This document shows, one piece after another, positions 21,391-32,262 of a stretch of 64,000 bases of DNA. The notes below the pieces were generated by a model, which was not told the origin of the DNA, ran no database searches, and saw only the letters and a list, made by a program, of their open reading frames with translations. A program made the position numbers and the translations under genes. Each line of letters starts with the position of its first letter. The first letter of the stretch is position 1. The stretch is from Schizophyllum amplum (Eukaryota > Basidiomycota > Agaricomycetes > Agaricales > Schizophyllaceae), in NCBI GenBank assembly GCA_007026445.1, contig VDMD01000067.1:62001-126000 (forward strand). The letters are read 5' to 3'.

Positions 21391-22740
21391 GTGTGTATGC
21401 ATCCGTACTGTAAATGGCGCCGAGTCATTGTAATTTATTGAAGCTATCTCTGCTTTCCTACTTACCACGTTGCTTCTCAATTCAAAGTTCAGCTTGCGTA
21501 TCCTTGCCGTTGTTGTTGTGGAAGATGTTCATATGAGTGGATTGGATTGGGTGGAGAATCGTCGACACTAAAGTCGTAGGACGGGGACCAACATCGAAAA
21601 GGTAGAGCGTCAAACCTATCACGAGTGCAGAGCGAGCTATCTGCCACTATCCGGCATCCCCTCATGGTCTCCCTCCTGCTTCTTGAAGCTTGAGATCGAT
21701 CTAGAGCCTGCCAGTGATGAATTTTTCAGTTTCCGACTTCTGAACGGAGTTTGCCGGGAGACCTCGTGACCGCGGCCCCGGACAGGATGACTCATGAGTT
21801 CTTTGCTCTCTCCTGTCCAACTCCTGTCTCTCATGCTATATACTGCAACTGCACGACACTGCGTTCGTGCAATGTACTCTTGTACCCATGGTAATTCGAG
21901 CTGCTGTGACCTAGTTATCTTTTGACGCGCTGTGAATCTGTGTATTCAAATCATAGCGCCGTTCTCACCTCCTTCCAAGAAGCACTCTATTGGTCGATCT
22001 GCCTATCACTGCGCACTCAATAGTCTCTTTACGTCTTCCCCTTACGCACGCCTGCAATTGCACAGCTGTGCCTCGTCTTCTGTGGGTCAGTCGTCCCGAT
22101 GGGCATGTATATCGAAATAACATCAACTGCTGCAGTCCGCCTGCGTTCTCTGTGGTACGTGTTCGACAACATTCATTTATATGATAGACTGATAGATATG
22201 ACCACTCTACACGTTAGCGTGGAAGTTGGACTTCTCTCGACAACGCGAAGGTCACGTCTTGGCGTACTAATCGTCCACTGCGGGCTGAATGAACAAGCGC
22301 GAAGAAGACCTTCGACAACTTCGCCGCTTTAACGCATGGCAAACTATGCAAGAGCCTGACGGACTCCGCTTAACCGTGGTCTGCCTATGGAAACGCTCAA
22401 TGGAATCAATCAAGCCAAGGCACTTCGCAGGACGTCCGCTGCCCGTAAATTTCAACGCGGCCTTTATAGAAGAACAACTGCACTATGCGCCTGCATGGCG
22501 CCTGCTCACGGTCACCTGCGTACAATTAAACCCCCGGTCAGGATGGTCCTGGTCTCTGCGAGGAACACGCTCCCCAACTCCGACAGAGACCCTCGTTTGC
22601 GTGACCGCTCCGCAGGAAAGAGGTAGGCTCTGGTCTTGTGGCGATGGATAGCAGCGTTTCCCACACAGTCACACTTATCTTGCGTGGGTACGCTTCCGTG
22701 CCGCCGATGGGGGTCACGGCCAGATGCGAAGGTGGAAGGA

Positions 22741-22746
22741 TATAAA
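22741..22746 (+). promoter_or_regulatory. TATA box of the methyltransferase gene
   Basis: TATAAA 101 nt upstream of the ATG at 22842. Confidence 0.55.
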
Positions 22747-22841
22747 GAGGCGAGTCTAGCCGTCTCCAATCCATCGCATCTCAGATAACCCCCGTCTCCC
22801 CTCCCCGCACATACTTACAGTTGAACTCACGCGCTCAAGCC

Positions 22842-24069
22842 ATGACTGTCATCCAGACTACTCGCAGATACCACAGCACAGAGGCGCCGTACTCTGTCCC
22901 GGTGCGTGTCCGCCACGTCCTGCGATGCTTTCCGCTGACAATTTTCGCAGAACGATGAGCCTGAATGGGAGAGGCATGACCGTGTCCCTGCGCAAAAACG
23001 TTCTTTCTCTTATCAGTACACAGACTCGATGACATGACCCGGGGCTTTAAAGCCTACATGGGTGGCAAGCTGACGCTCGCTCCCCTGGACAACCCGAAGA
23101 GAATTCTGGAAATTGGGTGAGTCCTGTGCTCACTGATCGTCGTCGTGTATTGAGAACCACGCAGAGCGGGATCTGGCGCTTGGTACGTATTCGCCCGCAA
23201 TTGATCAGCTGCCAGACGCTCACGCAAAGGATCGCAGGCTCATCCAAGCTGCTCAGACCTATCCAGATGCTGAGGTTGTCGCCGTGGACATCTCGGATCT
23301 GCCGCCGAGGTCATCGATTCACTTCCTTATGGCAGCACCCACTGACGGTATCCTTCTTGTCTCGATCTTCGCAGGCCCTTCCCGTCCAATGTGCGCTTCG
23401 TAAAGCACAACGCCATCGAGCCTCTTCCCTTCGAACCCGAGTCCTTCGATGTCATTCACATGCGCGCGCTCTTGATTCATGCGAGTTCTTCTTCCGTTCA
23501 CACGCTTTCTTACTGACGCCCGGCGCTGCAGCTCCCCGATGTACGCAAGCATCTTGCCCATTTCGCCTCGCGCGTGCGTCCCGGAGGCTTCCTACTTGTT
23601 GAAGAGATCGCTCTCTTCTCCTCAAAGACAACGCCGGAGACGCAGCAGAGCGACGCCTACCGCGCGGCATGGGGTCCCTTCGTCGACCACATGTATAATA
23701 ACGGGCAGCAGACGGAGCTCGGTGCGCGCTGCGACGAGCTACTCAAGGACATGCCCGGTGTCTGGGAGAAGGTCGATGGACGCACGCTCGCGGTGCCGTT
23801 CAACCCGCTCTCTGAAGGTCAGCATCTTGATCTCGCGAAGCAACCGTTCCGCCGGCTAACGGTGACTTTCAGATTCGGCAATGGCGACTTTGGGCCGGTC
23901 ATTGAGGACTTCGCTCATGCGCGCTATTCTCGCGGAACAGATCCCGGAGCGCGTTGCCTTGGGGCTGACGCCCGCCGTGCAGGAGGCTTACGAGCGTGAC
24001 CATGACAGGGACGACCCACAGTCTAGGACTATTGTACCCGTCCGGCTTTACTGGGCTCAGAAGAAGTGA
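22842..24069 (+). CDS. Class I SAM-dependent methyltransferase
   Basis: Small-molecule-type methyltransferase. After splicing the protein reads MTVIQTTRRYHSTEAPYSVP..., then GFKAYMGGKL, SAM-binding motif I ILEIGAGSGAW, motif II with acidic ribose-binding residue VVAVDIS, FVKHNAIEPLPF, motif IV-like SFDVIHMR and post-motif RVRPGGFLLVEE. The C-terminus ends VPVRLYWAQKK. It resembles fungal secondary-metabolism-type (LaeA/UmaA-like) methyltransferases; the substrate is not predictable. One intron (23481-23531) has a GC donor, CAT|GCGAGT. The second intron is either 35 nt with GT-AG ends (22982-23016) or about 50 nt with a GC donor; the GT-AG reading gives the better protein. No biosynthetic core gene is adjacent. 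Confidence 0.85.
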
Positions 24070-24465
24070 AATCTGAGCCGCGGGTCGAACTTCGGTTGAA
24101 CTGACATCGGCTTCCTATTCAGTACAAGGGCCGATTGACCTGAGCATATGTGTATCTACTTAGTTTGCAAAGGTGTTGATATCATGAGTGTCAGAAGATA
24201 TGCAAGGAGTGTGGATTGGCGAGATCGCGAGTGTGAAGGACAGTGGCTACAAGTCAGGCTGTGTATCAAGGATGGTGGGAGACGCCTGCATCTGTGATAA
24301 TGGCTGCGATGCAGCGATCGTGAAATTATAGTAAGGGTCGTAATGTCGTGAAGAATGCAATGTATATGCAGGAGAGATTCCTTCTGAGCCGATGTCGAGT
24401 ATGTCGGAGACGAATGAATGACCGGTTGGGAGGTGATATGCCACAGAGGCACCACGCCAACACGC
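24070..24465. other. Convergent intergenic spacer
   Basis: 3' flanks of the methyltransferase and coiled-coil protein genes; no gene seen. Confidence 0.5.
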
Positions 24466-25749
24466 TCAGCGCGCGCCGGCGGCGGTGTTGAGCTCGACGA
24501 GATGGCGGGAGACGATTTCAGCCACCTCGACCGCCTGCGCACGCTGCTCCGGGATGATAGTGGGGAGCACGAGCGTGCTGAACTTGTCGGAATGGTATTT
24601 TAGCACTTCAGAACGGAACACGGACTTCTCCGATGTGCCAGGGGCAGTGGCACCAGGGCGTTTCTGGTTGAGCAGGAAATCCTTAACCGCGGCTTTCGTG
24701 AGACAGTCGTGTCCAGTGTAGTTCTCCACGGGCCAAGCGAAGCCGTCCACGCTGAGTGCCGCATGCGGGACTTGACGGGCCTTGAGGCGCGTCCAGGTGT
24801 AGTCGTACTGCTCGAACACGTTGCTCGCCGGCAACAGTCTCTTGACGAGCGTCGCGAGCTCCTCGCGGGACTCGCGCTCCTGCTCTACCTGGCCCGTAAG
24901 CGCCTGTATCCGGGCCCGCAGCTGTACGACCGTTTGCTGCAAGGCGGCCTTCTCAGCCCGGTGCGTGTTCCTCTCTTGCCGAAGCAGGTTGCGCTGCTGG
25001 TCGCGCTGGCCGGTCATGGACTCTGTTTGGTTGCTGAACTCTACCGCGCGAGCGTTGGCAGCCTCGAGCTCAGCCTGCAGACGATCGGTCTCGAGCCGCA
25101 GGCGAGTGTTCTCAGCCTCCTTCTCCGCGCGTACCATGGCGATGCGCTGCTCGGTGTGGCGCCTGACTGCGGCGCGCTTGTGGGCATTGTAGCGCGCAGT
25201 GAGCTGCTTGTTGCCCAGCTGTTCGAGTTCGGCGTCGAGATGGGGGACACCTGTGTGCAGTGTAGCCAGCATTTTTTCGCGCTTGCGGTTGACCTTGGGC
25301 TCCGGCTTGGCGAGATGCGGAGTCTGGATAGCGGGTTTTGGAAAGCCAAACAGCCTTGCAGCGGCCTTGAGCGGGCTTTTGGAGCTGAATGCGTCGTCGA
25401 AGGACGCGGCCGCGGGCAGACCGAAGCCAAATGCCTGACCAGGTGTCGTTTTGAAGGGGCTGCCAAAGGAGAAGAAATGCGGGGCTGGGGTGGTGTTGGT
25501 GGTGGGGGTAGCGGCGGGCACGTCCGCGACAACAGTTGAATGACTGGTCTGCGGCGTGAGGGGGAAGCCGCCCGGGATGATCTTCGACGAGAGGCTGCGT
25601 TGGAGGGGTTTGCCCTGAGCACTCGGGCGCTTGTACGGGTGAGAACGCTGAGAGCCACGCGTGAAAGACGGCTGGCGCCCCAGAGAGGCGGTGGAACCGG
25701 CGGAGGAGATAACGCTGAGCGACGATGACGTGGGCGCCGAGAATCTCAT
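24466..25749 (-). CDS. Coiled-coil protein with conserved C-terminal W-x-HxDKF-type domain (427 aa)
   Basis: Single exon. Residues 1-150 are Ser/Thr/Pro-rich with FG/FGF patches. Residues about 155-290 are charged and Arg/Glu/Gln/Ala-rich with strong heptad character (coiled coil). The C-terminal 130 residues form a compact domain: EQYDYTWTRLKA, FAWPVENY, VKDFLLNQKRPG, then SEVLKYHSDKFSTLVLPTI. This last pattern recurs in expanded Agaricomycete protein families and is similar in outline to the NFKBIL1-like arrangement (short R.E.L..HPDKF helix pair). No enzyme motif is present. Function unknown; a scaffolding role is a guess. A TATA-like CATATATAAG on the minus strand near 25936-25945 lies about 190 nt upstream. 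Confidence 0.75.
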   Translation of the reverse strand: MRFSAPTSSSLSVISSAGSTASLGRQPSFTRGSQRSHPYKRPSAQGKPLQRSLSSKIIPGGFPLTPQTSHSTVVADVPAATPTTNTTPAPHFFSFGSPFKTTPGQAFGFGLPAAASFDDAFSSKSPLKAAARLFGFPKPAIQTPHLAKPEPKVNRKREKMLATLHTGVPHLDAELEQLGNKQLTARYNAHKRAAVRRHTEQRIAMVRAEKEAENTRLRLETDRLQAELEAANARAVEFSNQTESMTGQRDQQRNLLRQERNTHRAEKAALQQTVVQLRARIQALTGQVEQERESREELATLVKRLLPASNVFEQYDYTWTRLKARQVPHAALSVDGFAWPVENYTGHDCLTKAAVKDFLLNQKRPGATAPGTSEKSVFRSEVLKYHSDKFSTLVLPTIIPEQRAQAVEVAEIVSRHLVELNTAAGAR

Positions 25750-26750
25750 GGTGGCAATGGCTTCAGATGATCTAAACTGTGGTCTGAACTTGAAGGCCTG
25801 TGTCGATTGCGGATGGTCTGGCGGGTCTTGACGAGCTTGGCGGTCTGAGAGTGCTTGCTGTAGGGCCGGTGGGCGGGTTGTGCGAAAGACTTGACAAATA
25901 GTGGGGGGAAGAAAGAACAGAGTGCGCAGCGGGCAGTCTTATATATGCGCGTCGGAGCGTTCCGAGGGCATGCTGGGCCCCGGGCCCGGCACAATGAATT
26001 CAGACCCCGTCGTTGCCCCATCAGGCAAGAGGCTCAAACACGTGTAGCACAATGGGAGCTTGTTGATGGACTGGTCCGACTGGAATGTGATCTTGCCATA
26101 TCCGGCGATGATCTTGAGCGATAACGGCATGTTCACCTGTCACCCGCTCGTCGTAGAGCACCATCCTGCACACTGTCTATGAGCAGATCACTCGCGCGAG
26201 ACGCACACTCACCTGGTGGATGCAGAGTAAAGCGCCTCTTCTTCCAGTGTATGATTGCATGCCCGAAGGGCTTGTGAGGACTGCGTATTCATTCACAACT
26301 ACGCGAGTCGATAGACACGAGTAACGACGAGCATAGATGCCACAAACGAAGGGCACGAGAGAAAGGCTACACAAAACAGTCATTGGTATCGATACCAATA
26401 GATGTAGGTACGGGCAGACGTTGTACAAAGGTATGTATAGGAGCGGGGGGTCATACGCGAGGCGGGGGAAAGCGTACGCCGCAGCGAGCGCTGCAGGGAC
26501 AACGACGAGACGATGCGATAAATAAGTGACCAGGTGAGATAGGTGCGATAGATCAAGCAGTCCCGAGGGCATTAACGCGAAGGAGTTTGAAAGGTGAAGA
26601 TTGACGGAGAGCAAGGGCAGTCGCAATGAAGCACATTGTGAAGCAGGCCACCCGAAAGTCATATAGTACACGTCGAAGAAAACAGTTGCAAAGGGGAAGG
26701 CCGAAATACAAGGTTGGAGAGAAGAGAACTAATGCGGATCGTAAAGTATT
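25750..26750. other. Intergenic region between the coiled-coil gene and DCP1
   Basis: Promoter side of the coiled-coil gene and 3' flank of DCP1. A minus-strand open frame at 25939-26136 looks mildly protein-like but overlaps the TATA-like element and has no joining exon. Confidence 0.45.
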
Positions 26751-29192
26751 CTAGTTGCTGTAGCCTTGACGGGCGTGATAGTCGTTGTACAGGTCGTCCA
26801 CAAACTTTTTGTCGGTCTGCAAACATCATCAGTATCAGCATCGTCTGCTCCTGCCGCCATCGTGTACTCCCAACGTCTCCTCCTCCGAACAACATCCTCT
26901 CACAAAGCAAGCAACACTCACATAGAATAATGAGAGAACCTCCGACGTGAACTCCTTCTTTTCCATCATCCTCCTCGGCACCCGGCCTTGCGCCTGCGCA
27001 ATGATGCCCTCCTTCAGTAGCGTCACGTCGAGCTTATTGCCGTCGTTCCCCTCCTGCGCGTCCGCCCGCGTCTTCCCCTTCCCATTGGTCGCCTTCACAT
27101 CTCCGTTAGTCGCCTTCGCCGGCGTGACCGGCGCCGATGCAGACACCAACACCTCGGGCATCTCCCACGTCCGCTCGATATGGTCGCGCTCCGCACGATC
27201 CCGCGCCCGAGCGCGCTCCCGACGGCTCCTCTTGCCACCACCGCCGTTGGCGGAAGCGCTGTCGCTATGACCCTCGTGATAGCCCCTCTGACGGGCGTAT
27301 AGGGCATCGGGATCGCTGAGCGCCGCCGTGTCCGCGAAGTCGAGTTCGATGATCTGGTCGTCGTCATCGGCGGGCTCGCCGTCGTGTGCTGGCGTGTTGT
27401 ACGGCCACAGCTCCGAGTCGTCCTGGAAGGGCACCAGGGGGTGGCCGCGGATCGTTGTCGTGGACGAGACCGTCATCGACGATTCTGTCGAGATCGTTGA
27501 GACCATTTCCGGCGGGGTGGGCATAAGGGGCGGACGGGGTGTCATGTCTCCTTGTATGCGTCTGCCGTTGCGGGTATGCGAGCCATCCGCGTGGTGATCC
27601 ATGCCCTGCTCGTACTCGCCGTTCATGGAGTGCCCGTTAACACGCACGTCGGTCGCGAAGATGACCTCTTCGCCGTCTTCTACTTCGTCGAGTACAGTGC
27701 TTGACTCCGAGTATCCGTCGTCGAAGCTGAGCTGGACGTCATTGACATCGTCCGACTCTTCATCATCGCCTTCGTTAGAGTGCGAACTTCTCGAGTGAGA
27801 GCTGCGGGAGTCCGAGCGGCGGTCCCTCTGGCCGTTCGCAGACGCCGGGCGCCCTCCGCGTAGAAGGCTCGATATAACGTCGTTCGTGAGAACACGCGCA
27901 GCCGCACTCTCGCCAGGTAATAAGTTCTCATGCGTCGAGTTCACATCCGGTATGCCAGTCGGCGGCGCACTCGACGAGCCCCCATTCGCATTGGGGAAGA
28001 ACGTATCCATGAGAGACTTTCCCGACATCGGGCTTGCCTCGCCACCGTTCGACGCGGGCTGTGATTGTGTCCCTTTACCCGCAGTGACCTTCGCCACGAT
28101 GTCGCCGATCGTGAGCATCTGAGGTTTGACAGCGCGTGTGCCAGAAGGACCAGTCGCAGGTCGCGGTGTAGCAGCCGGCGCGCTTTGCGCATCAAGCGGG
28201 GAGGGACCGGGTTGCTTGATTTTGGAGAATAGACCATCAATGGCGGACGGAGTGCGGGAGGGCTCGGGGCGTTTGGGCGCCAGCGCGGTCTGCTGCTGTT
28301 GCGGCTCGGCTTTATGCAAGTAAGGGGACGAGTCGGAAGCGTCGGATCCTAGAGAAAGGGTAAGTTAGGGCACGCGATGCAGCAGAGGAGACGTACCACT
28401 GTCAGCGACGGGGCGAACGTGTAGTGGCGGAGGATTGTCAGGTCCATAGCGGAACTCGTCCGGGTATCGGCTGTTCTCCTTGACGTGCTTGTACAGTCTA
28501 CGCAACGTGAGTTCTTTGCCTGGCATGATATAGCCACCCTACGCACCTGGACATGACATCGTCCATCGACTCGCGTTGCTCCGTACCGAAAATCCACAGG
28601 GAGATGACATTCCGCGGGCCCTTCTGCGCATTTGTGGTAATATGCGCTGGGACATCATAGACGGGTGAGAACAGGTTCTCCAGCTCTGCCGCAGGACGCG
28701 AAGCGCGCAGCTCCGAGAGCCGCTGCTCGGTAAAAGTGGGGTAGGACTGGATAACGACGTAGTTGCCGTACGCGTCGAAGTTGTCTTCCGGCTGAAGGTA
28801 TTGCATGTGGTCATGCAGGCCGGCCTTGTTTCAGGATGCAGAAGCCATAGGGCGGGTACACGTCCCTGCAAACGCGAGCGGATGTCGAGTTTGGCACAAA
28901 CAATGCAAATGGGTTCGGCGCACCTCTCAAACAAGAACATGCTACCCTCGTACCCGCGTTTCTCCCACCGTTTGTCGACGTAGTGGTAGAGGCAGACATG
29001 GGTGAACTGATCGAATATAGACAGGATGTGCGGATCCTGGCGCTTGAGCACCTTGAGGTTGCTGTTGTATCGCGCCACCGCGTTGAATGTGGATTGGGAT
29101 GCTGTCGTCGTGGTCGTGACAGAGGAGCTGACTGTGTATGATACATTGTTGTTGGTGTTGTTGTTGGCGTGCGCGCGTCGCGGTGGACCCAT
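26751..29192 (-). CDS. DCP1: mRNA-decapping enzyme activator Dcp1 (apparent +1 frameshift)
   Basis: Dcp1 activates Dcp2 to remove the 5' cap in cytoplasmic P-bodies. The EVH1-type domain is clear: NLKVLKRQDPHILSIFDQF, HVCLYHYVDKRWEKRGYEG, SMFLFE, PPYGFCIL, then GLHDHMQYLQPEDNFDAYGN and NVISLWIFG. A long Ser/Asn/Asp-rich linker follows, and the conserved C-terminal region ends LKEGIIAQAQGRVPRRMMEK, LSLFYTDKKFVDDLYNDY. Introns are canonical. At 28829-28831 (AAA on the coding strand) the frame changes between PYGFCIL and GLHDHM; one fewer A gives the expected ILNKAGLHD. Because flanking coding sequence is fully conserved, a sequencing or assembly error is more likely than a dead gene. Confidence 0.88.
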
Positions 29193-29658
29193 GACGAAGA
29201 TGCTGGATTGTGAGTGAGTAACAGCTGAGACTGAAGTCAGACGCCACTGATTATGAGGCGAGAAACGGTCCGAACTCACAAAGCGGTTATGCTGGACTAA
29301 GGAGAAGTGTAAAGTGGGGACAACGTCTCCTCGAGTGATGCGTATGATGGCTGGAGGGGCGTGGGTTCGTGGTAGCAGACAGAATATGGGTGTTGCCGCT
29401 TAAAACAGGGTATGCGGCTTAAATCCAGTAAAACGACAAAGCGAAGCTGCTCGCGGGTCTGGGAATCGGATCGTGGAAGTCAAAGACAAGTGACAAGTCA
29501 GAAAAACAAGGGCCGTGACAACAATGGACGTGATGTGACGTAGGGCCAAAGAGTCTGCCACAAAACCAGTCGGCCACATAAATTCACAGGTACCCTTCCT
29601 CATACTTCTACGTTGTTATTATTCTATAGACCTACCGGTAAATACAGATATCATACCG
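29193..29658. other. Intergenic spacer
   Basis: Dcp1 promoter side and 3' flank of the hydroxyacid dehydrogenase gene; no gene seen. Confidence 0.5.
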
Positions 29659-30984
29659 CTAGTATCCCCTCAGCCAACCAACCGGATGACCGATGCCCTT
29701 ACCATCCCTCAACCTCTGGATGTTGAACTCGAACACATCTACCGCGATCTCAAACTCTCCCTCACCGACGCCGGAGACGTGAGGCGTAATGATCGCTCGC
29801 GGGTGCGAGTAGAGCGGGTGTCCTGCAGGCAGCGGCTCCGGGTTCGTGACATCGAGCGCGACACCGCACATCCCCTCCTTCGCGTCGAGCCGCGCCAGGA
29901 GAGCCTCTGAATAGACGTAAGCAAAGAACGAACACAAGCAAACAGAGAACAGAAACAACAAAGCAGACTCCCACGTACCACTGCTCACAAGGCTGCCCCG
30001 CCCGACGTTGATAAAAGCTGCGTACGGCCTGAGCAGCGCAAGCTTATCCTCTGTGAGGTAGCCCTTCGTCTGCTCTGTACCGGGGAGTGAAGCGACCAGG
30101 ATGTCTGTTTTCCTGTAGAAGTCCTTCATGCCCTCCTCGTCCGCAGTGGAATAGTAGGCCTGCGGGATGTGACCGTCCTTGTCGCCCGTGCCCGGGTAGA
30201 AGAACTAGTAGTAAATGGTCAAAAGGGGAGACGTGCAAGCGGATGTAGTACGCACGCCTTCGTCTACGCGCGGCTTCCCAGCTGTATTAGCAGCGATGAT
30301 GGTGCAGCCAAAGGTTTGGAACAGACGCGCTGCTTCCCGTGCGATGTGCCCGTAGCCCTGCACAAGTTAGATAGACCATCAATGAAAGGGATGACATACA
30401 CACCAGCATGCCGACCGTCCTCCCCCTCAGAGAACGCCCGTAGTAGTTATACTCATTCACCGATGGCGGAAACCAGTCGCCCGTGTCACCGACTACGTCT
30501 GCGTGTGAAGGCCATCGCTTCTCATTCTGCACGGCCAATCAGCGCACACCCTTCTGCCGCGTCGTGTACTACGCACCTTCGTGAACAGTATCTGCTGTTG
30601 CAAACGATGATACAACGCGAGCGCGGTGCCAATGATATACTGCGGGATCGCGATCGTATGCAGCCCGCTACTCGTCGCCAGCGTGAAGGGCGGCTCTTTG
30701 CCCTGATCCAGCAGCGGACGCAACGCGGGGTGCTGGAGAACCTTGTCCGCACCCGCGCAGCGCAGCTGCAGGTGCACCAAGCGGGGAACCTGCGCGATGT
30801 CGGTGACGTGCGGGGAGAGGCCGCCGGGGTTCGCGTAGAGCACGTCGCATTGCGCGAGCAGCTCGAGGGGGATGTCTTCTTTGGGGTAGTAGTGCACTGT
30901 TGGGAAGAGCGCGCGCAGTTGGGCGAGCGACTTGTCGGAAAGGGGGCAGGTTGCGCCGAGCGTCTGGAGGGTAGGGGCGGTCAT
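29659..30984 (-). CDS. D-isomer-specific 2-hydroxyacid dehydrogenase
   Basis: NAD(P)-dependent reductase or dehydrogenase of 2-oxo/2-hydroxy acids. The N-terminal substrate domain reads MTAPTLQTLGATCPLS..., with LRCAGADKVL and SSGLHTIAIPQYIIG. The Rossmann cofactor motif is GYGHIAREAARLFQTFGC. Downstream are the catalytic Arg (FINVGRGSLV), the Glu (ALDVTNPEPLPAGHPLY) and the His (IITPHVSG), all present. Four canonical introns. The insertion KPRVDEGFFYPGTGDKDGH between Rossmann strands is typical of the fungal group; the substrate is not determined. A TATAAA lies about 40 nt upstream. Confidence 0.9.
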
Positions 30985-32262
30985 GGTAGGGCGATCTCTA
31001 GGGAGGGTAGTGCGCGTTGCTCTTTATAGACGTAGGTAAGATGTGATACGAGCGGGGAAGCGGGTATCGCGCTTGATCGATTTAGGCAGGCTTTGTCGGG
31101 GTCCCATGACATGCACTCAGGCAGCACTGACGACGAAGAAGGGTAACTGCTATCCCAGCGTGTCCTCCTACGCCATCGCTGGCCTTATGTGAGGCGTCCG
31201 TACATCGTCGCAGATCTAGTTGTCTGAAGACTAGTGTCTTCTTGCCCACTCATAGCAACGCTGAAGAGTAAGTTCTGAGCACGACGAGGAAGAGACGCAA
31301 GTCGAGGACAAACCCACCAACCGGCCCGCCGGATCGAAGCTCCGCGATCGGGGCGTCTTCTGATTTTCCCCGCCTCCGCCACTCACCCCGGACGCTCCCC
31401 GGACCTCCCCTACCCTCCCCACGGGGCCTCCGCGGCGGCAGATTGAACAAGGCATCGAAAGTTAACGGACCGACGCAGACGCTTCTCGTCGTCGATCAAG
31501 CGTGCATAGCAAAGTGGGTTGGCTGAGCACGATGGGATGCAATCCATTATGCAGAGAGGCTCGGACACACTGTTGCGCTTGTCAGTCTTCAGAAGTGAAT
31601 TTGAACGCATATGTATCAAGCGCATATATGCGCCCTTGCGGGACTCCAAACAGGAGCACTCACCCAGTAAGTAGGCTTGGAAGCCGCAAAATTCGGAAGG
31701 GCCATGACAGGCACCTAAGGCCTGAGAGTCATCTCGAGGGGCACAATTGAAGATTTGAAGAAAGGAAGTCGAGCTAAAAGGGAGGCGAGATGCTTGAGAT
31801 GGACGCGACAGAGAAGGATGAGAAGACTGAACGCATTTGCGTTTGTTTGTGACCGCCGACACGATCACGGGACCGTCAGCCAAAGTGAAAGAAAAGAGGG
31901 CCGCGCGTTACTAGGCATCTCTTCGCTAGATCAAGCGCAGTGATTCGCTCAGTGGCTGGGCACGCAATGCCAACAGCACCGAGCAGCAGACCGTCCAAGC
32001 CAGTGCTCAAGCGCTGGGTCTCCTAAATTAGGAGGAAAATGTAACATTTAGTAGTGCTATAGCATAATCTATGGACACACCACATTATATCCCCGCGCGA
32101 TCTACCCTTCCCTGCGTAATGCCGTGTCTGGCAGGGCAGCTACCTACGCCGCCCGCGGAGGGACAATCTCGTGACGTGCTCTGTCCAGCATCTCTCTCCG
32201 ACCTATCCAGCCGACGGCTACTGGAGCCAACCTCTGGAGGCCGTCAATGCATCGTCCATCAA
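30985..32262. other. Intergenic region
   Basis: 1.3 kb with promoter of the dehydrogenase and 3' flank of the acid phosphatase. Minus-strand frames near 31230-31880 have Cys-rich or Arg/Gly-rich translations but no assembly or family match. Confidence 0.45.
31023..31028 (-). promoter_or_regulatory. TATA box of the hydroxyacid dehydrogenase gene
   Basis: TATAAA on the minus strand, 39-44 nt upstream of the ATG at 30984. Confidence 0.55.

Larger units (their letters stand above)
21330..22841. other. Intergenic region upstream of the methyltransferase gene
   Basis: 1.5 kb with only short, mutually inconsistent open frames. It contains the (CT)n tract at 21370-21390 and the TATA box at 22741-22746. 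Confidence 0.5.
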
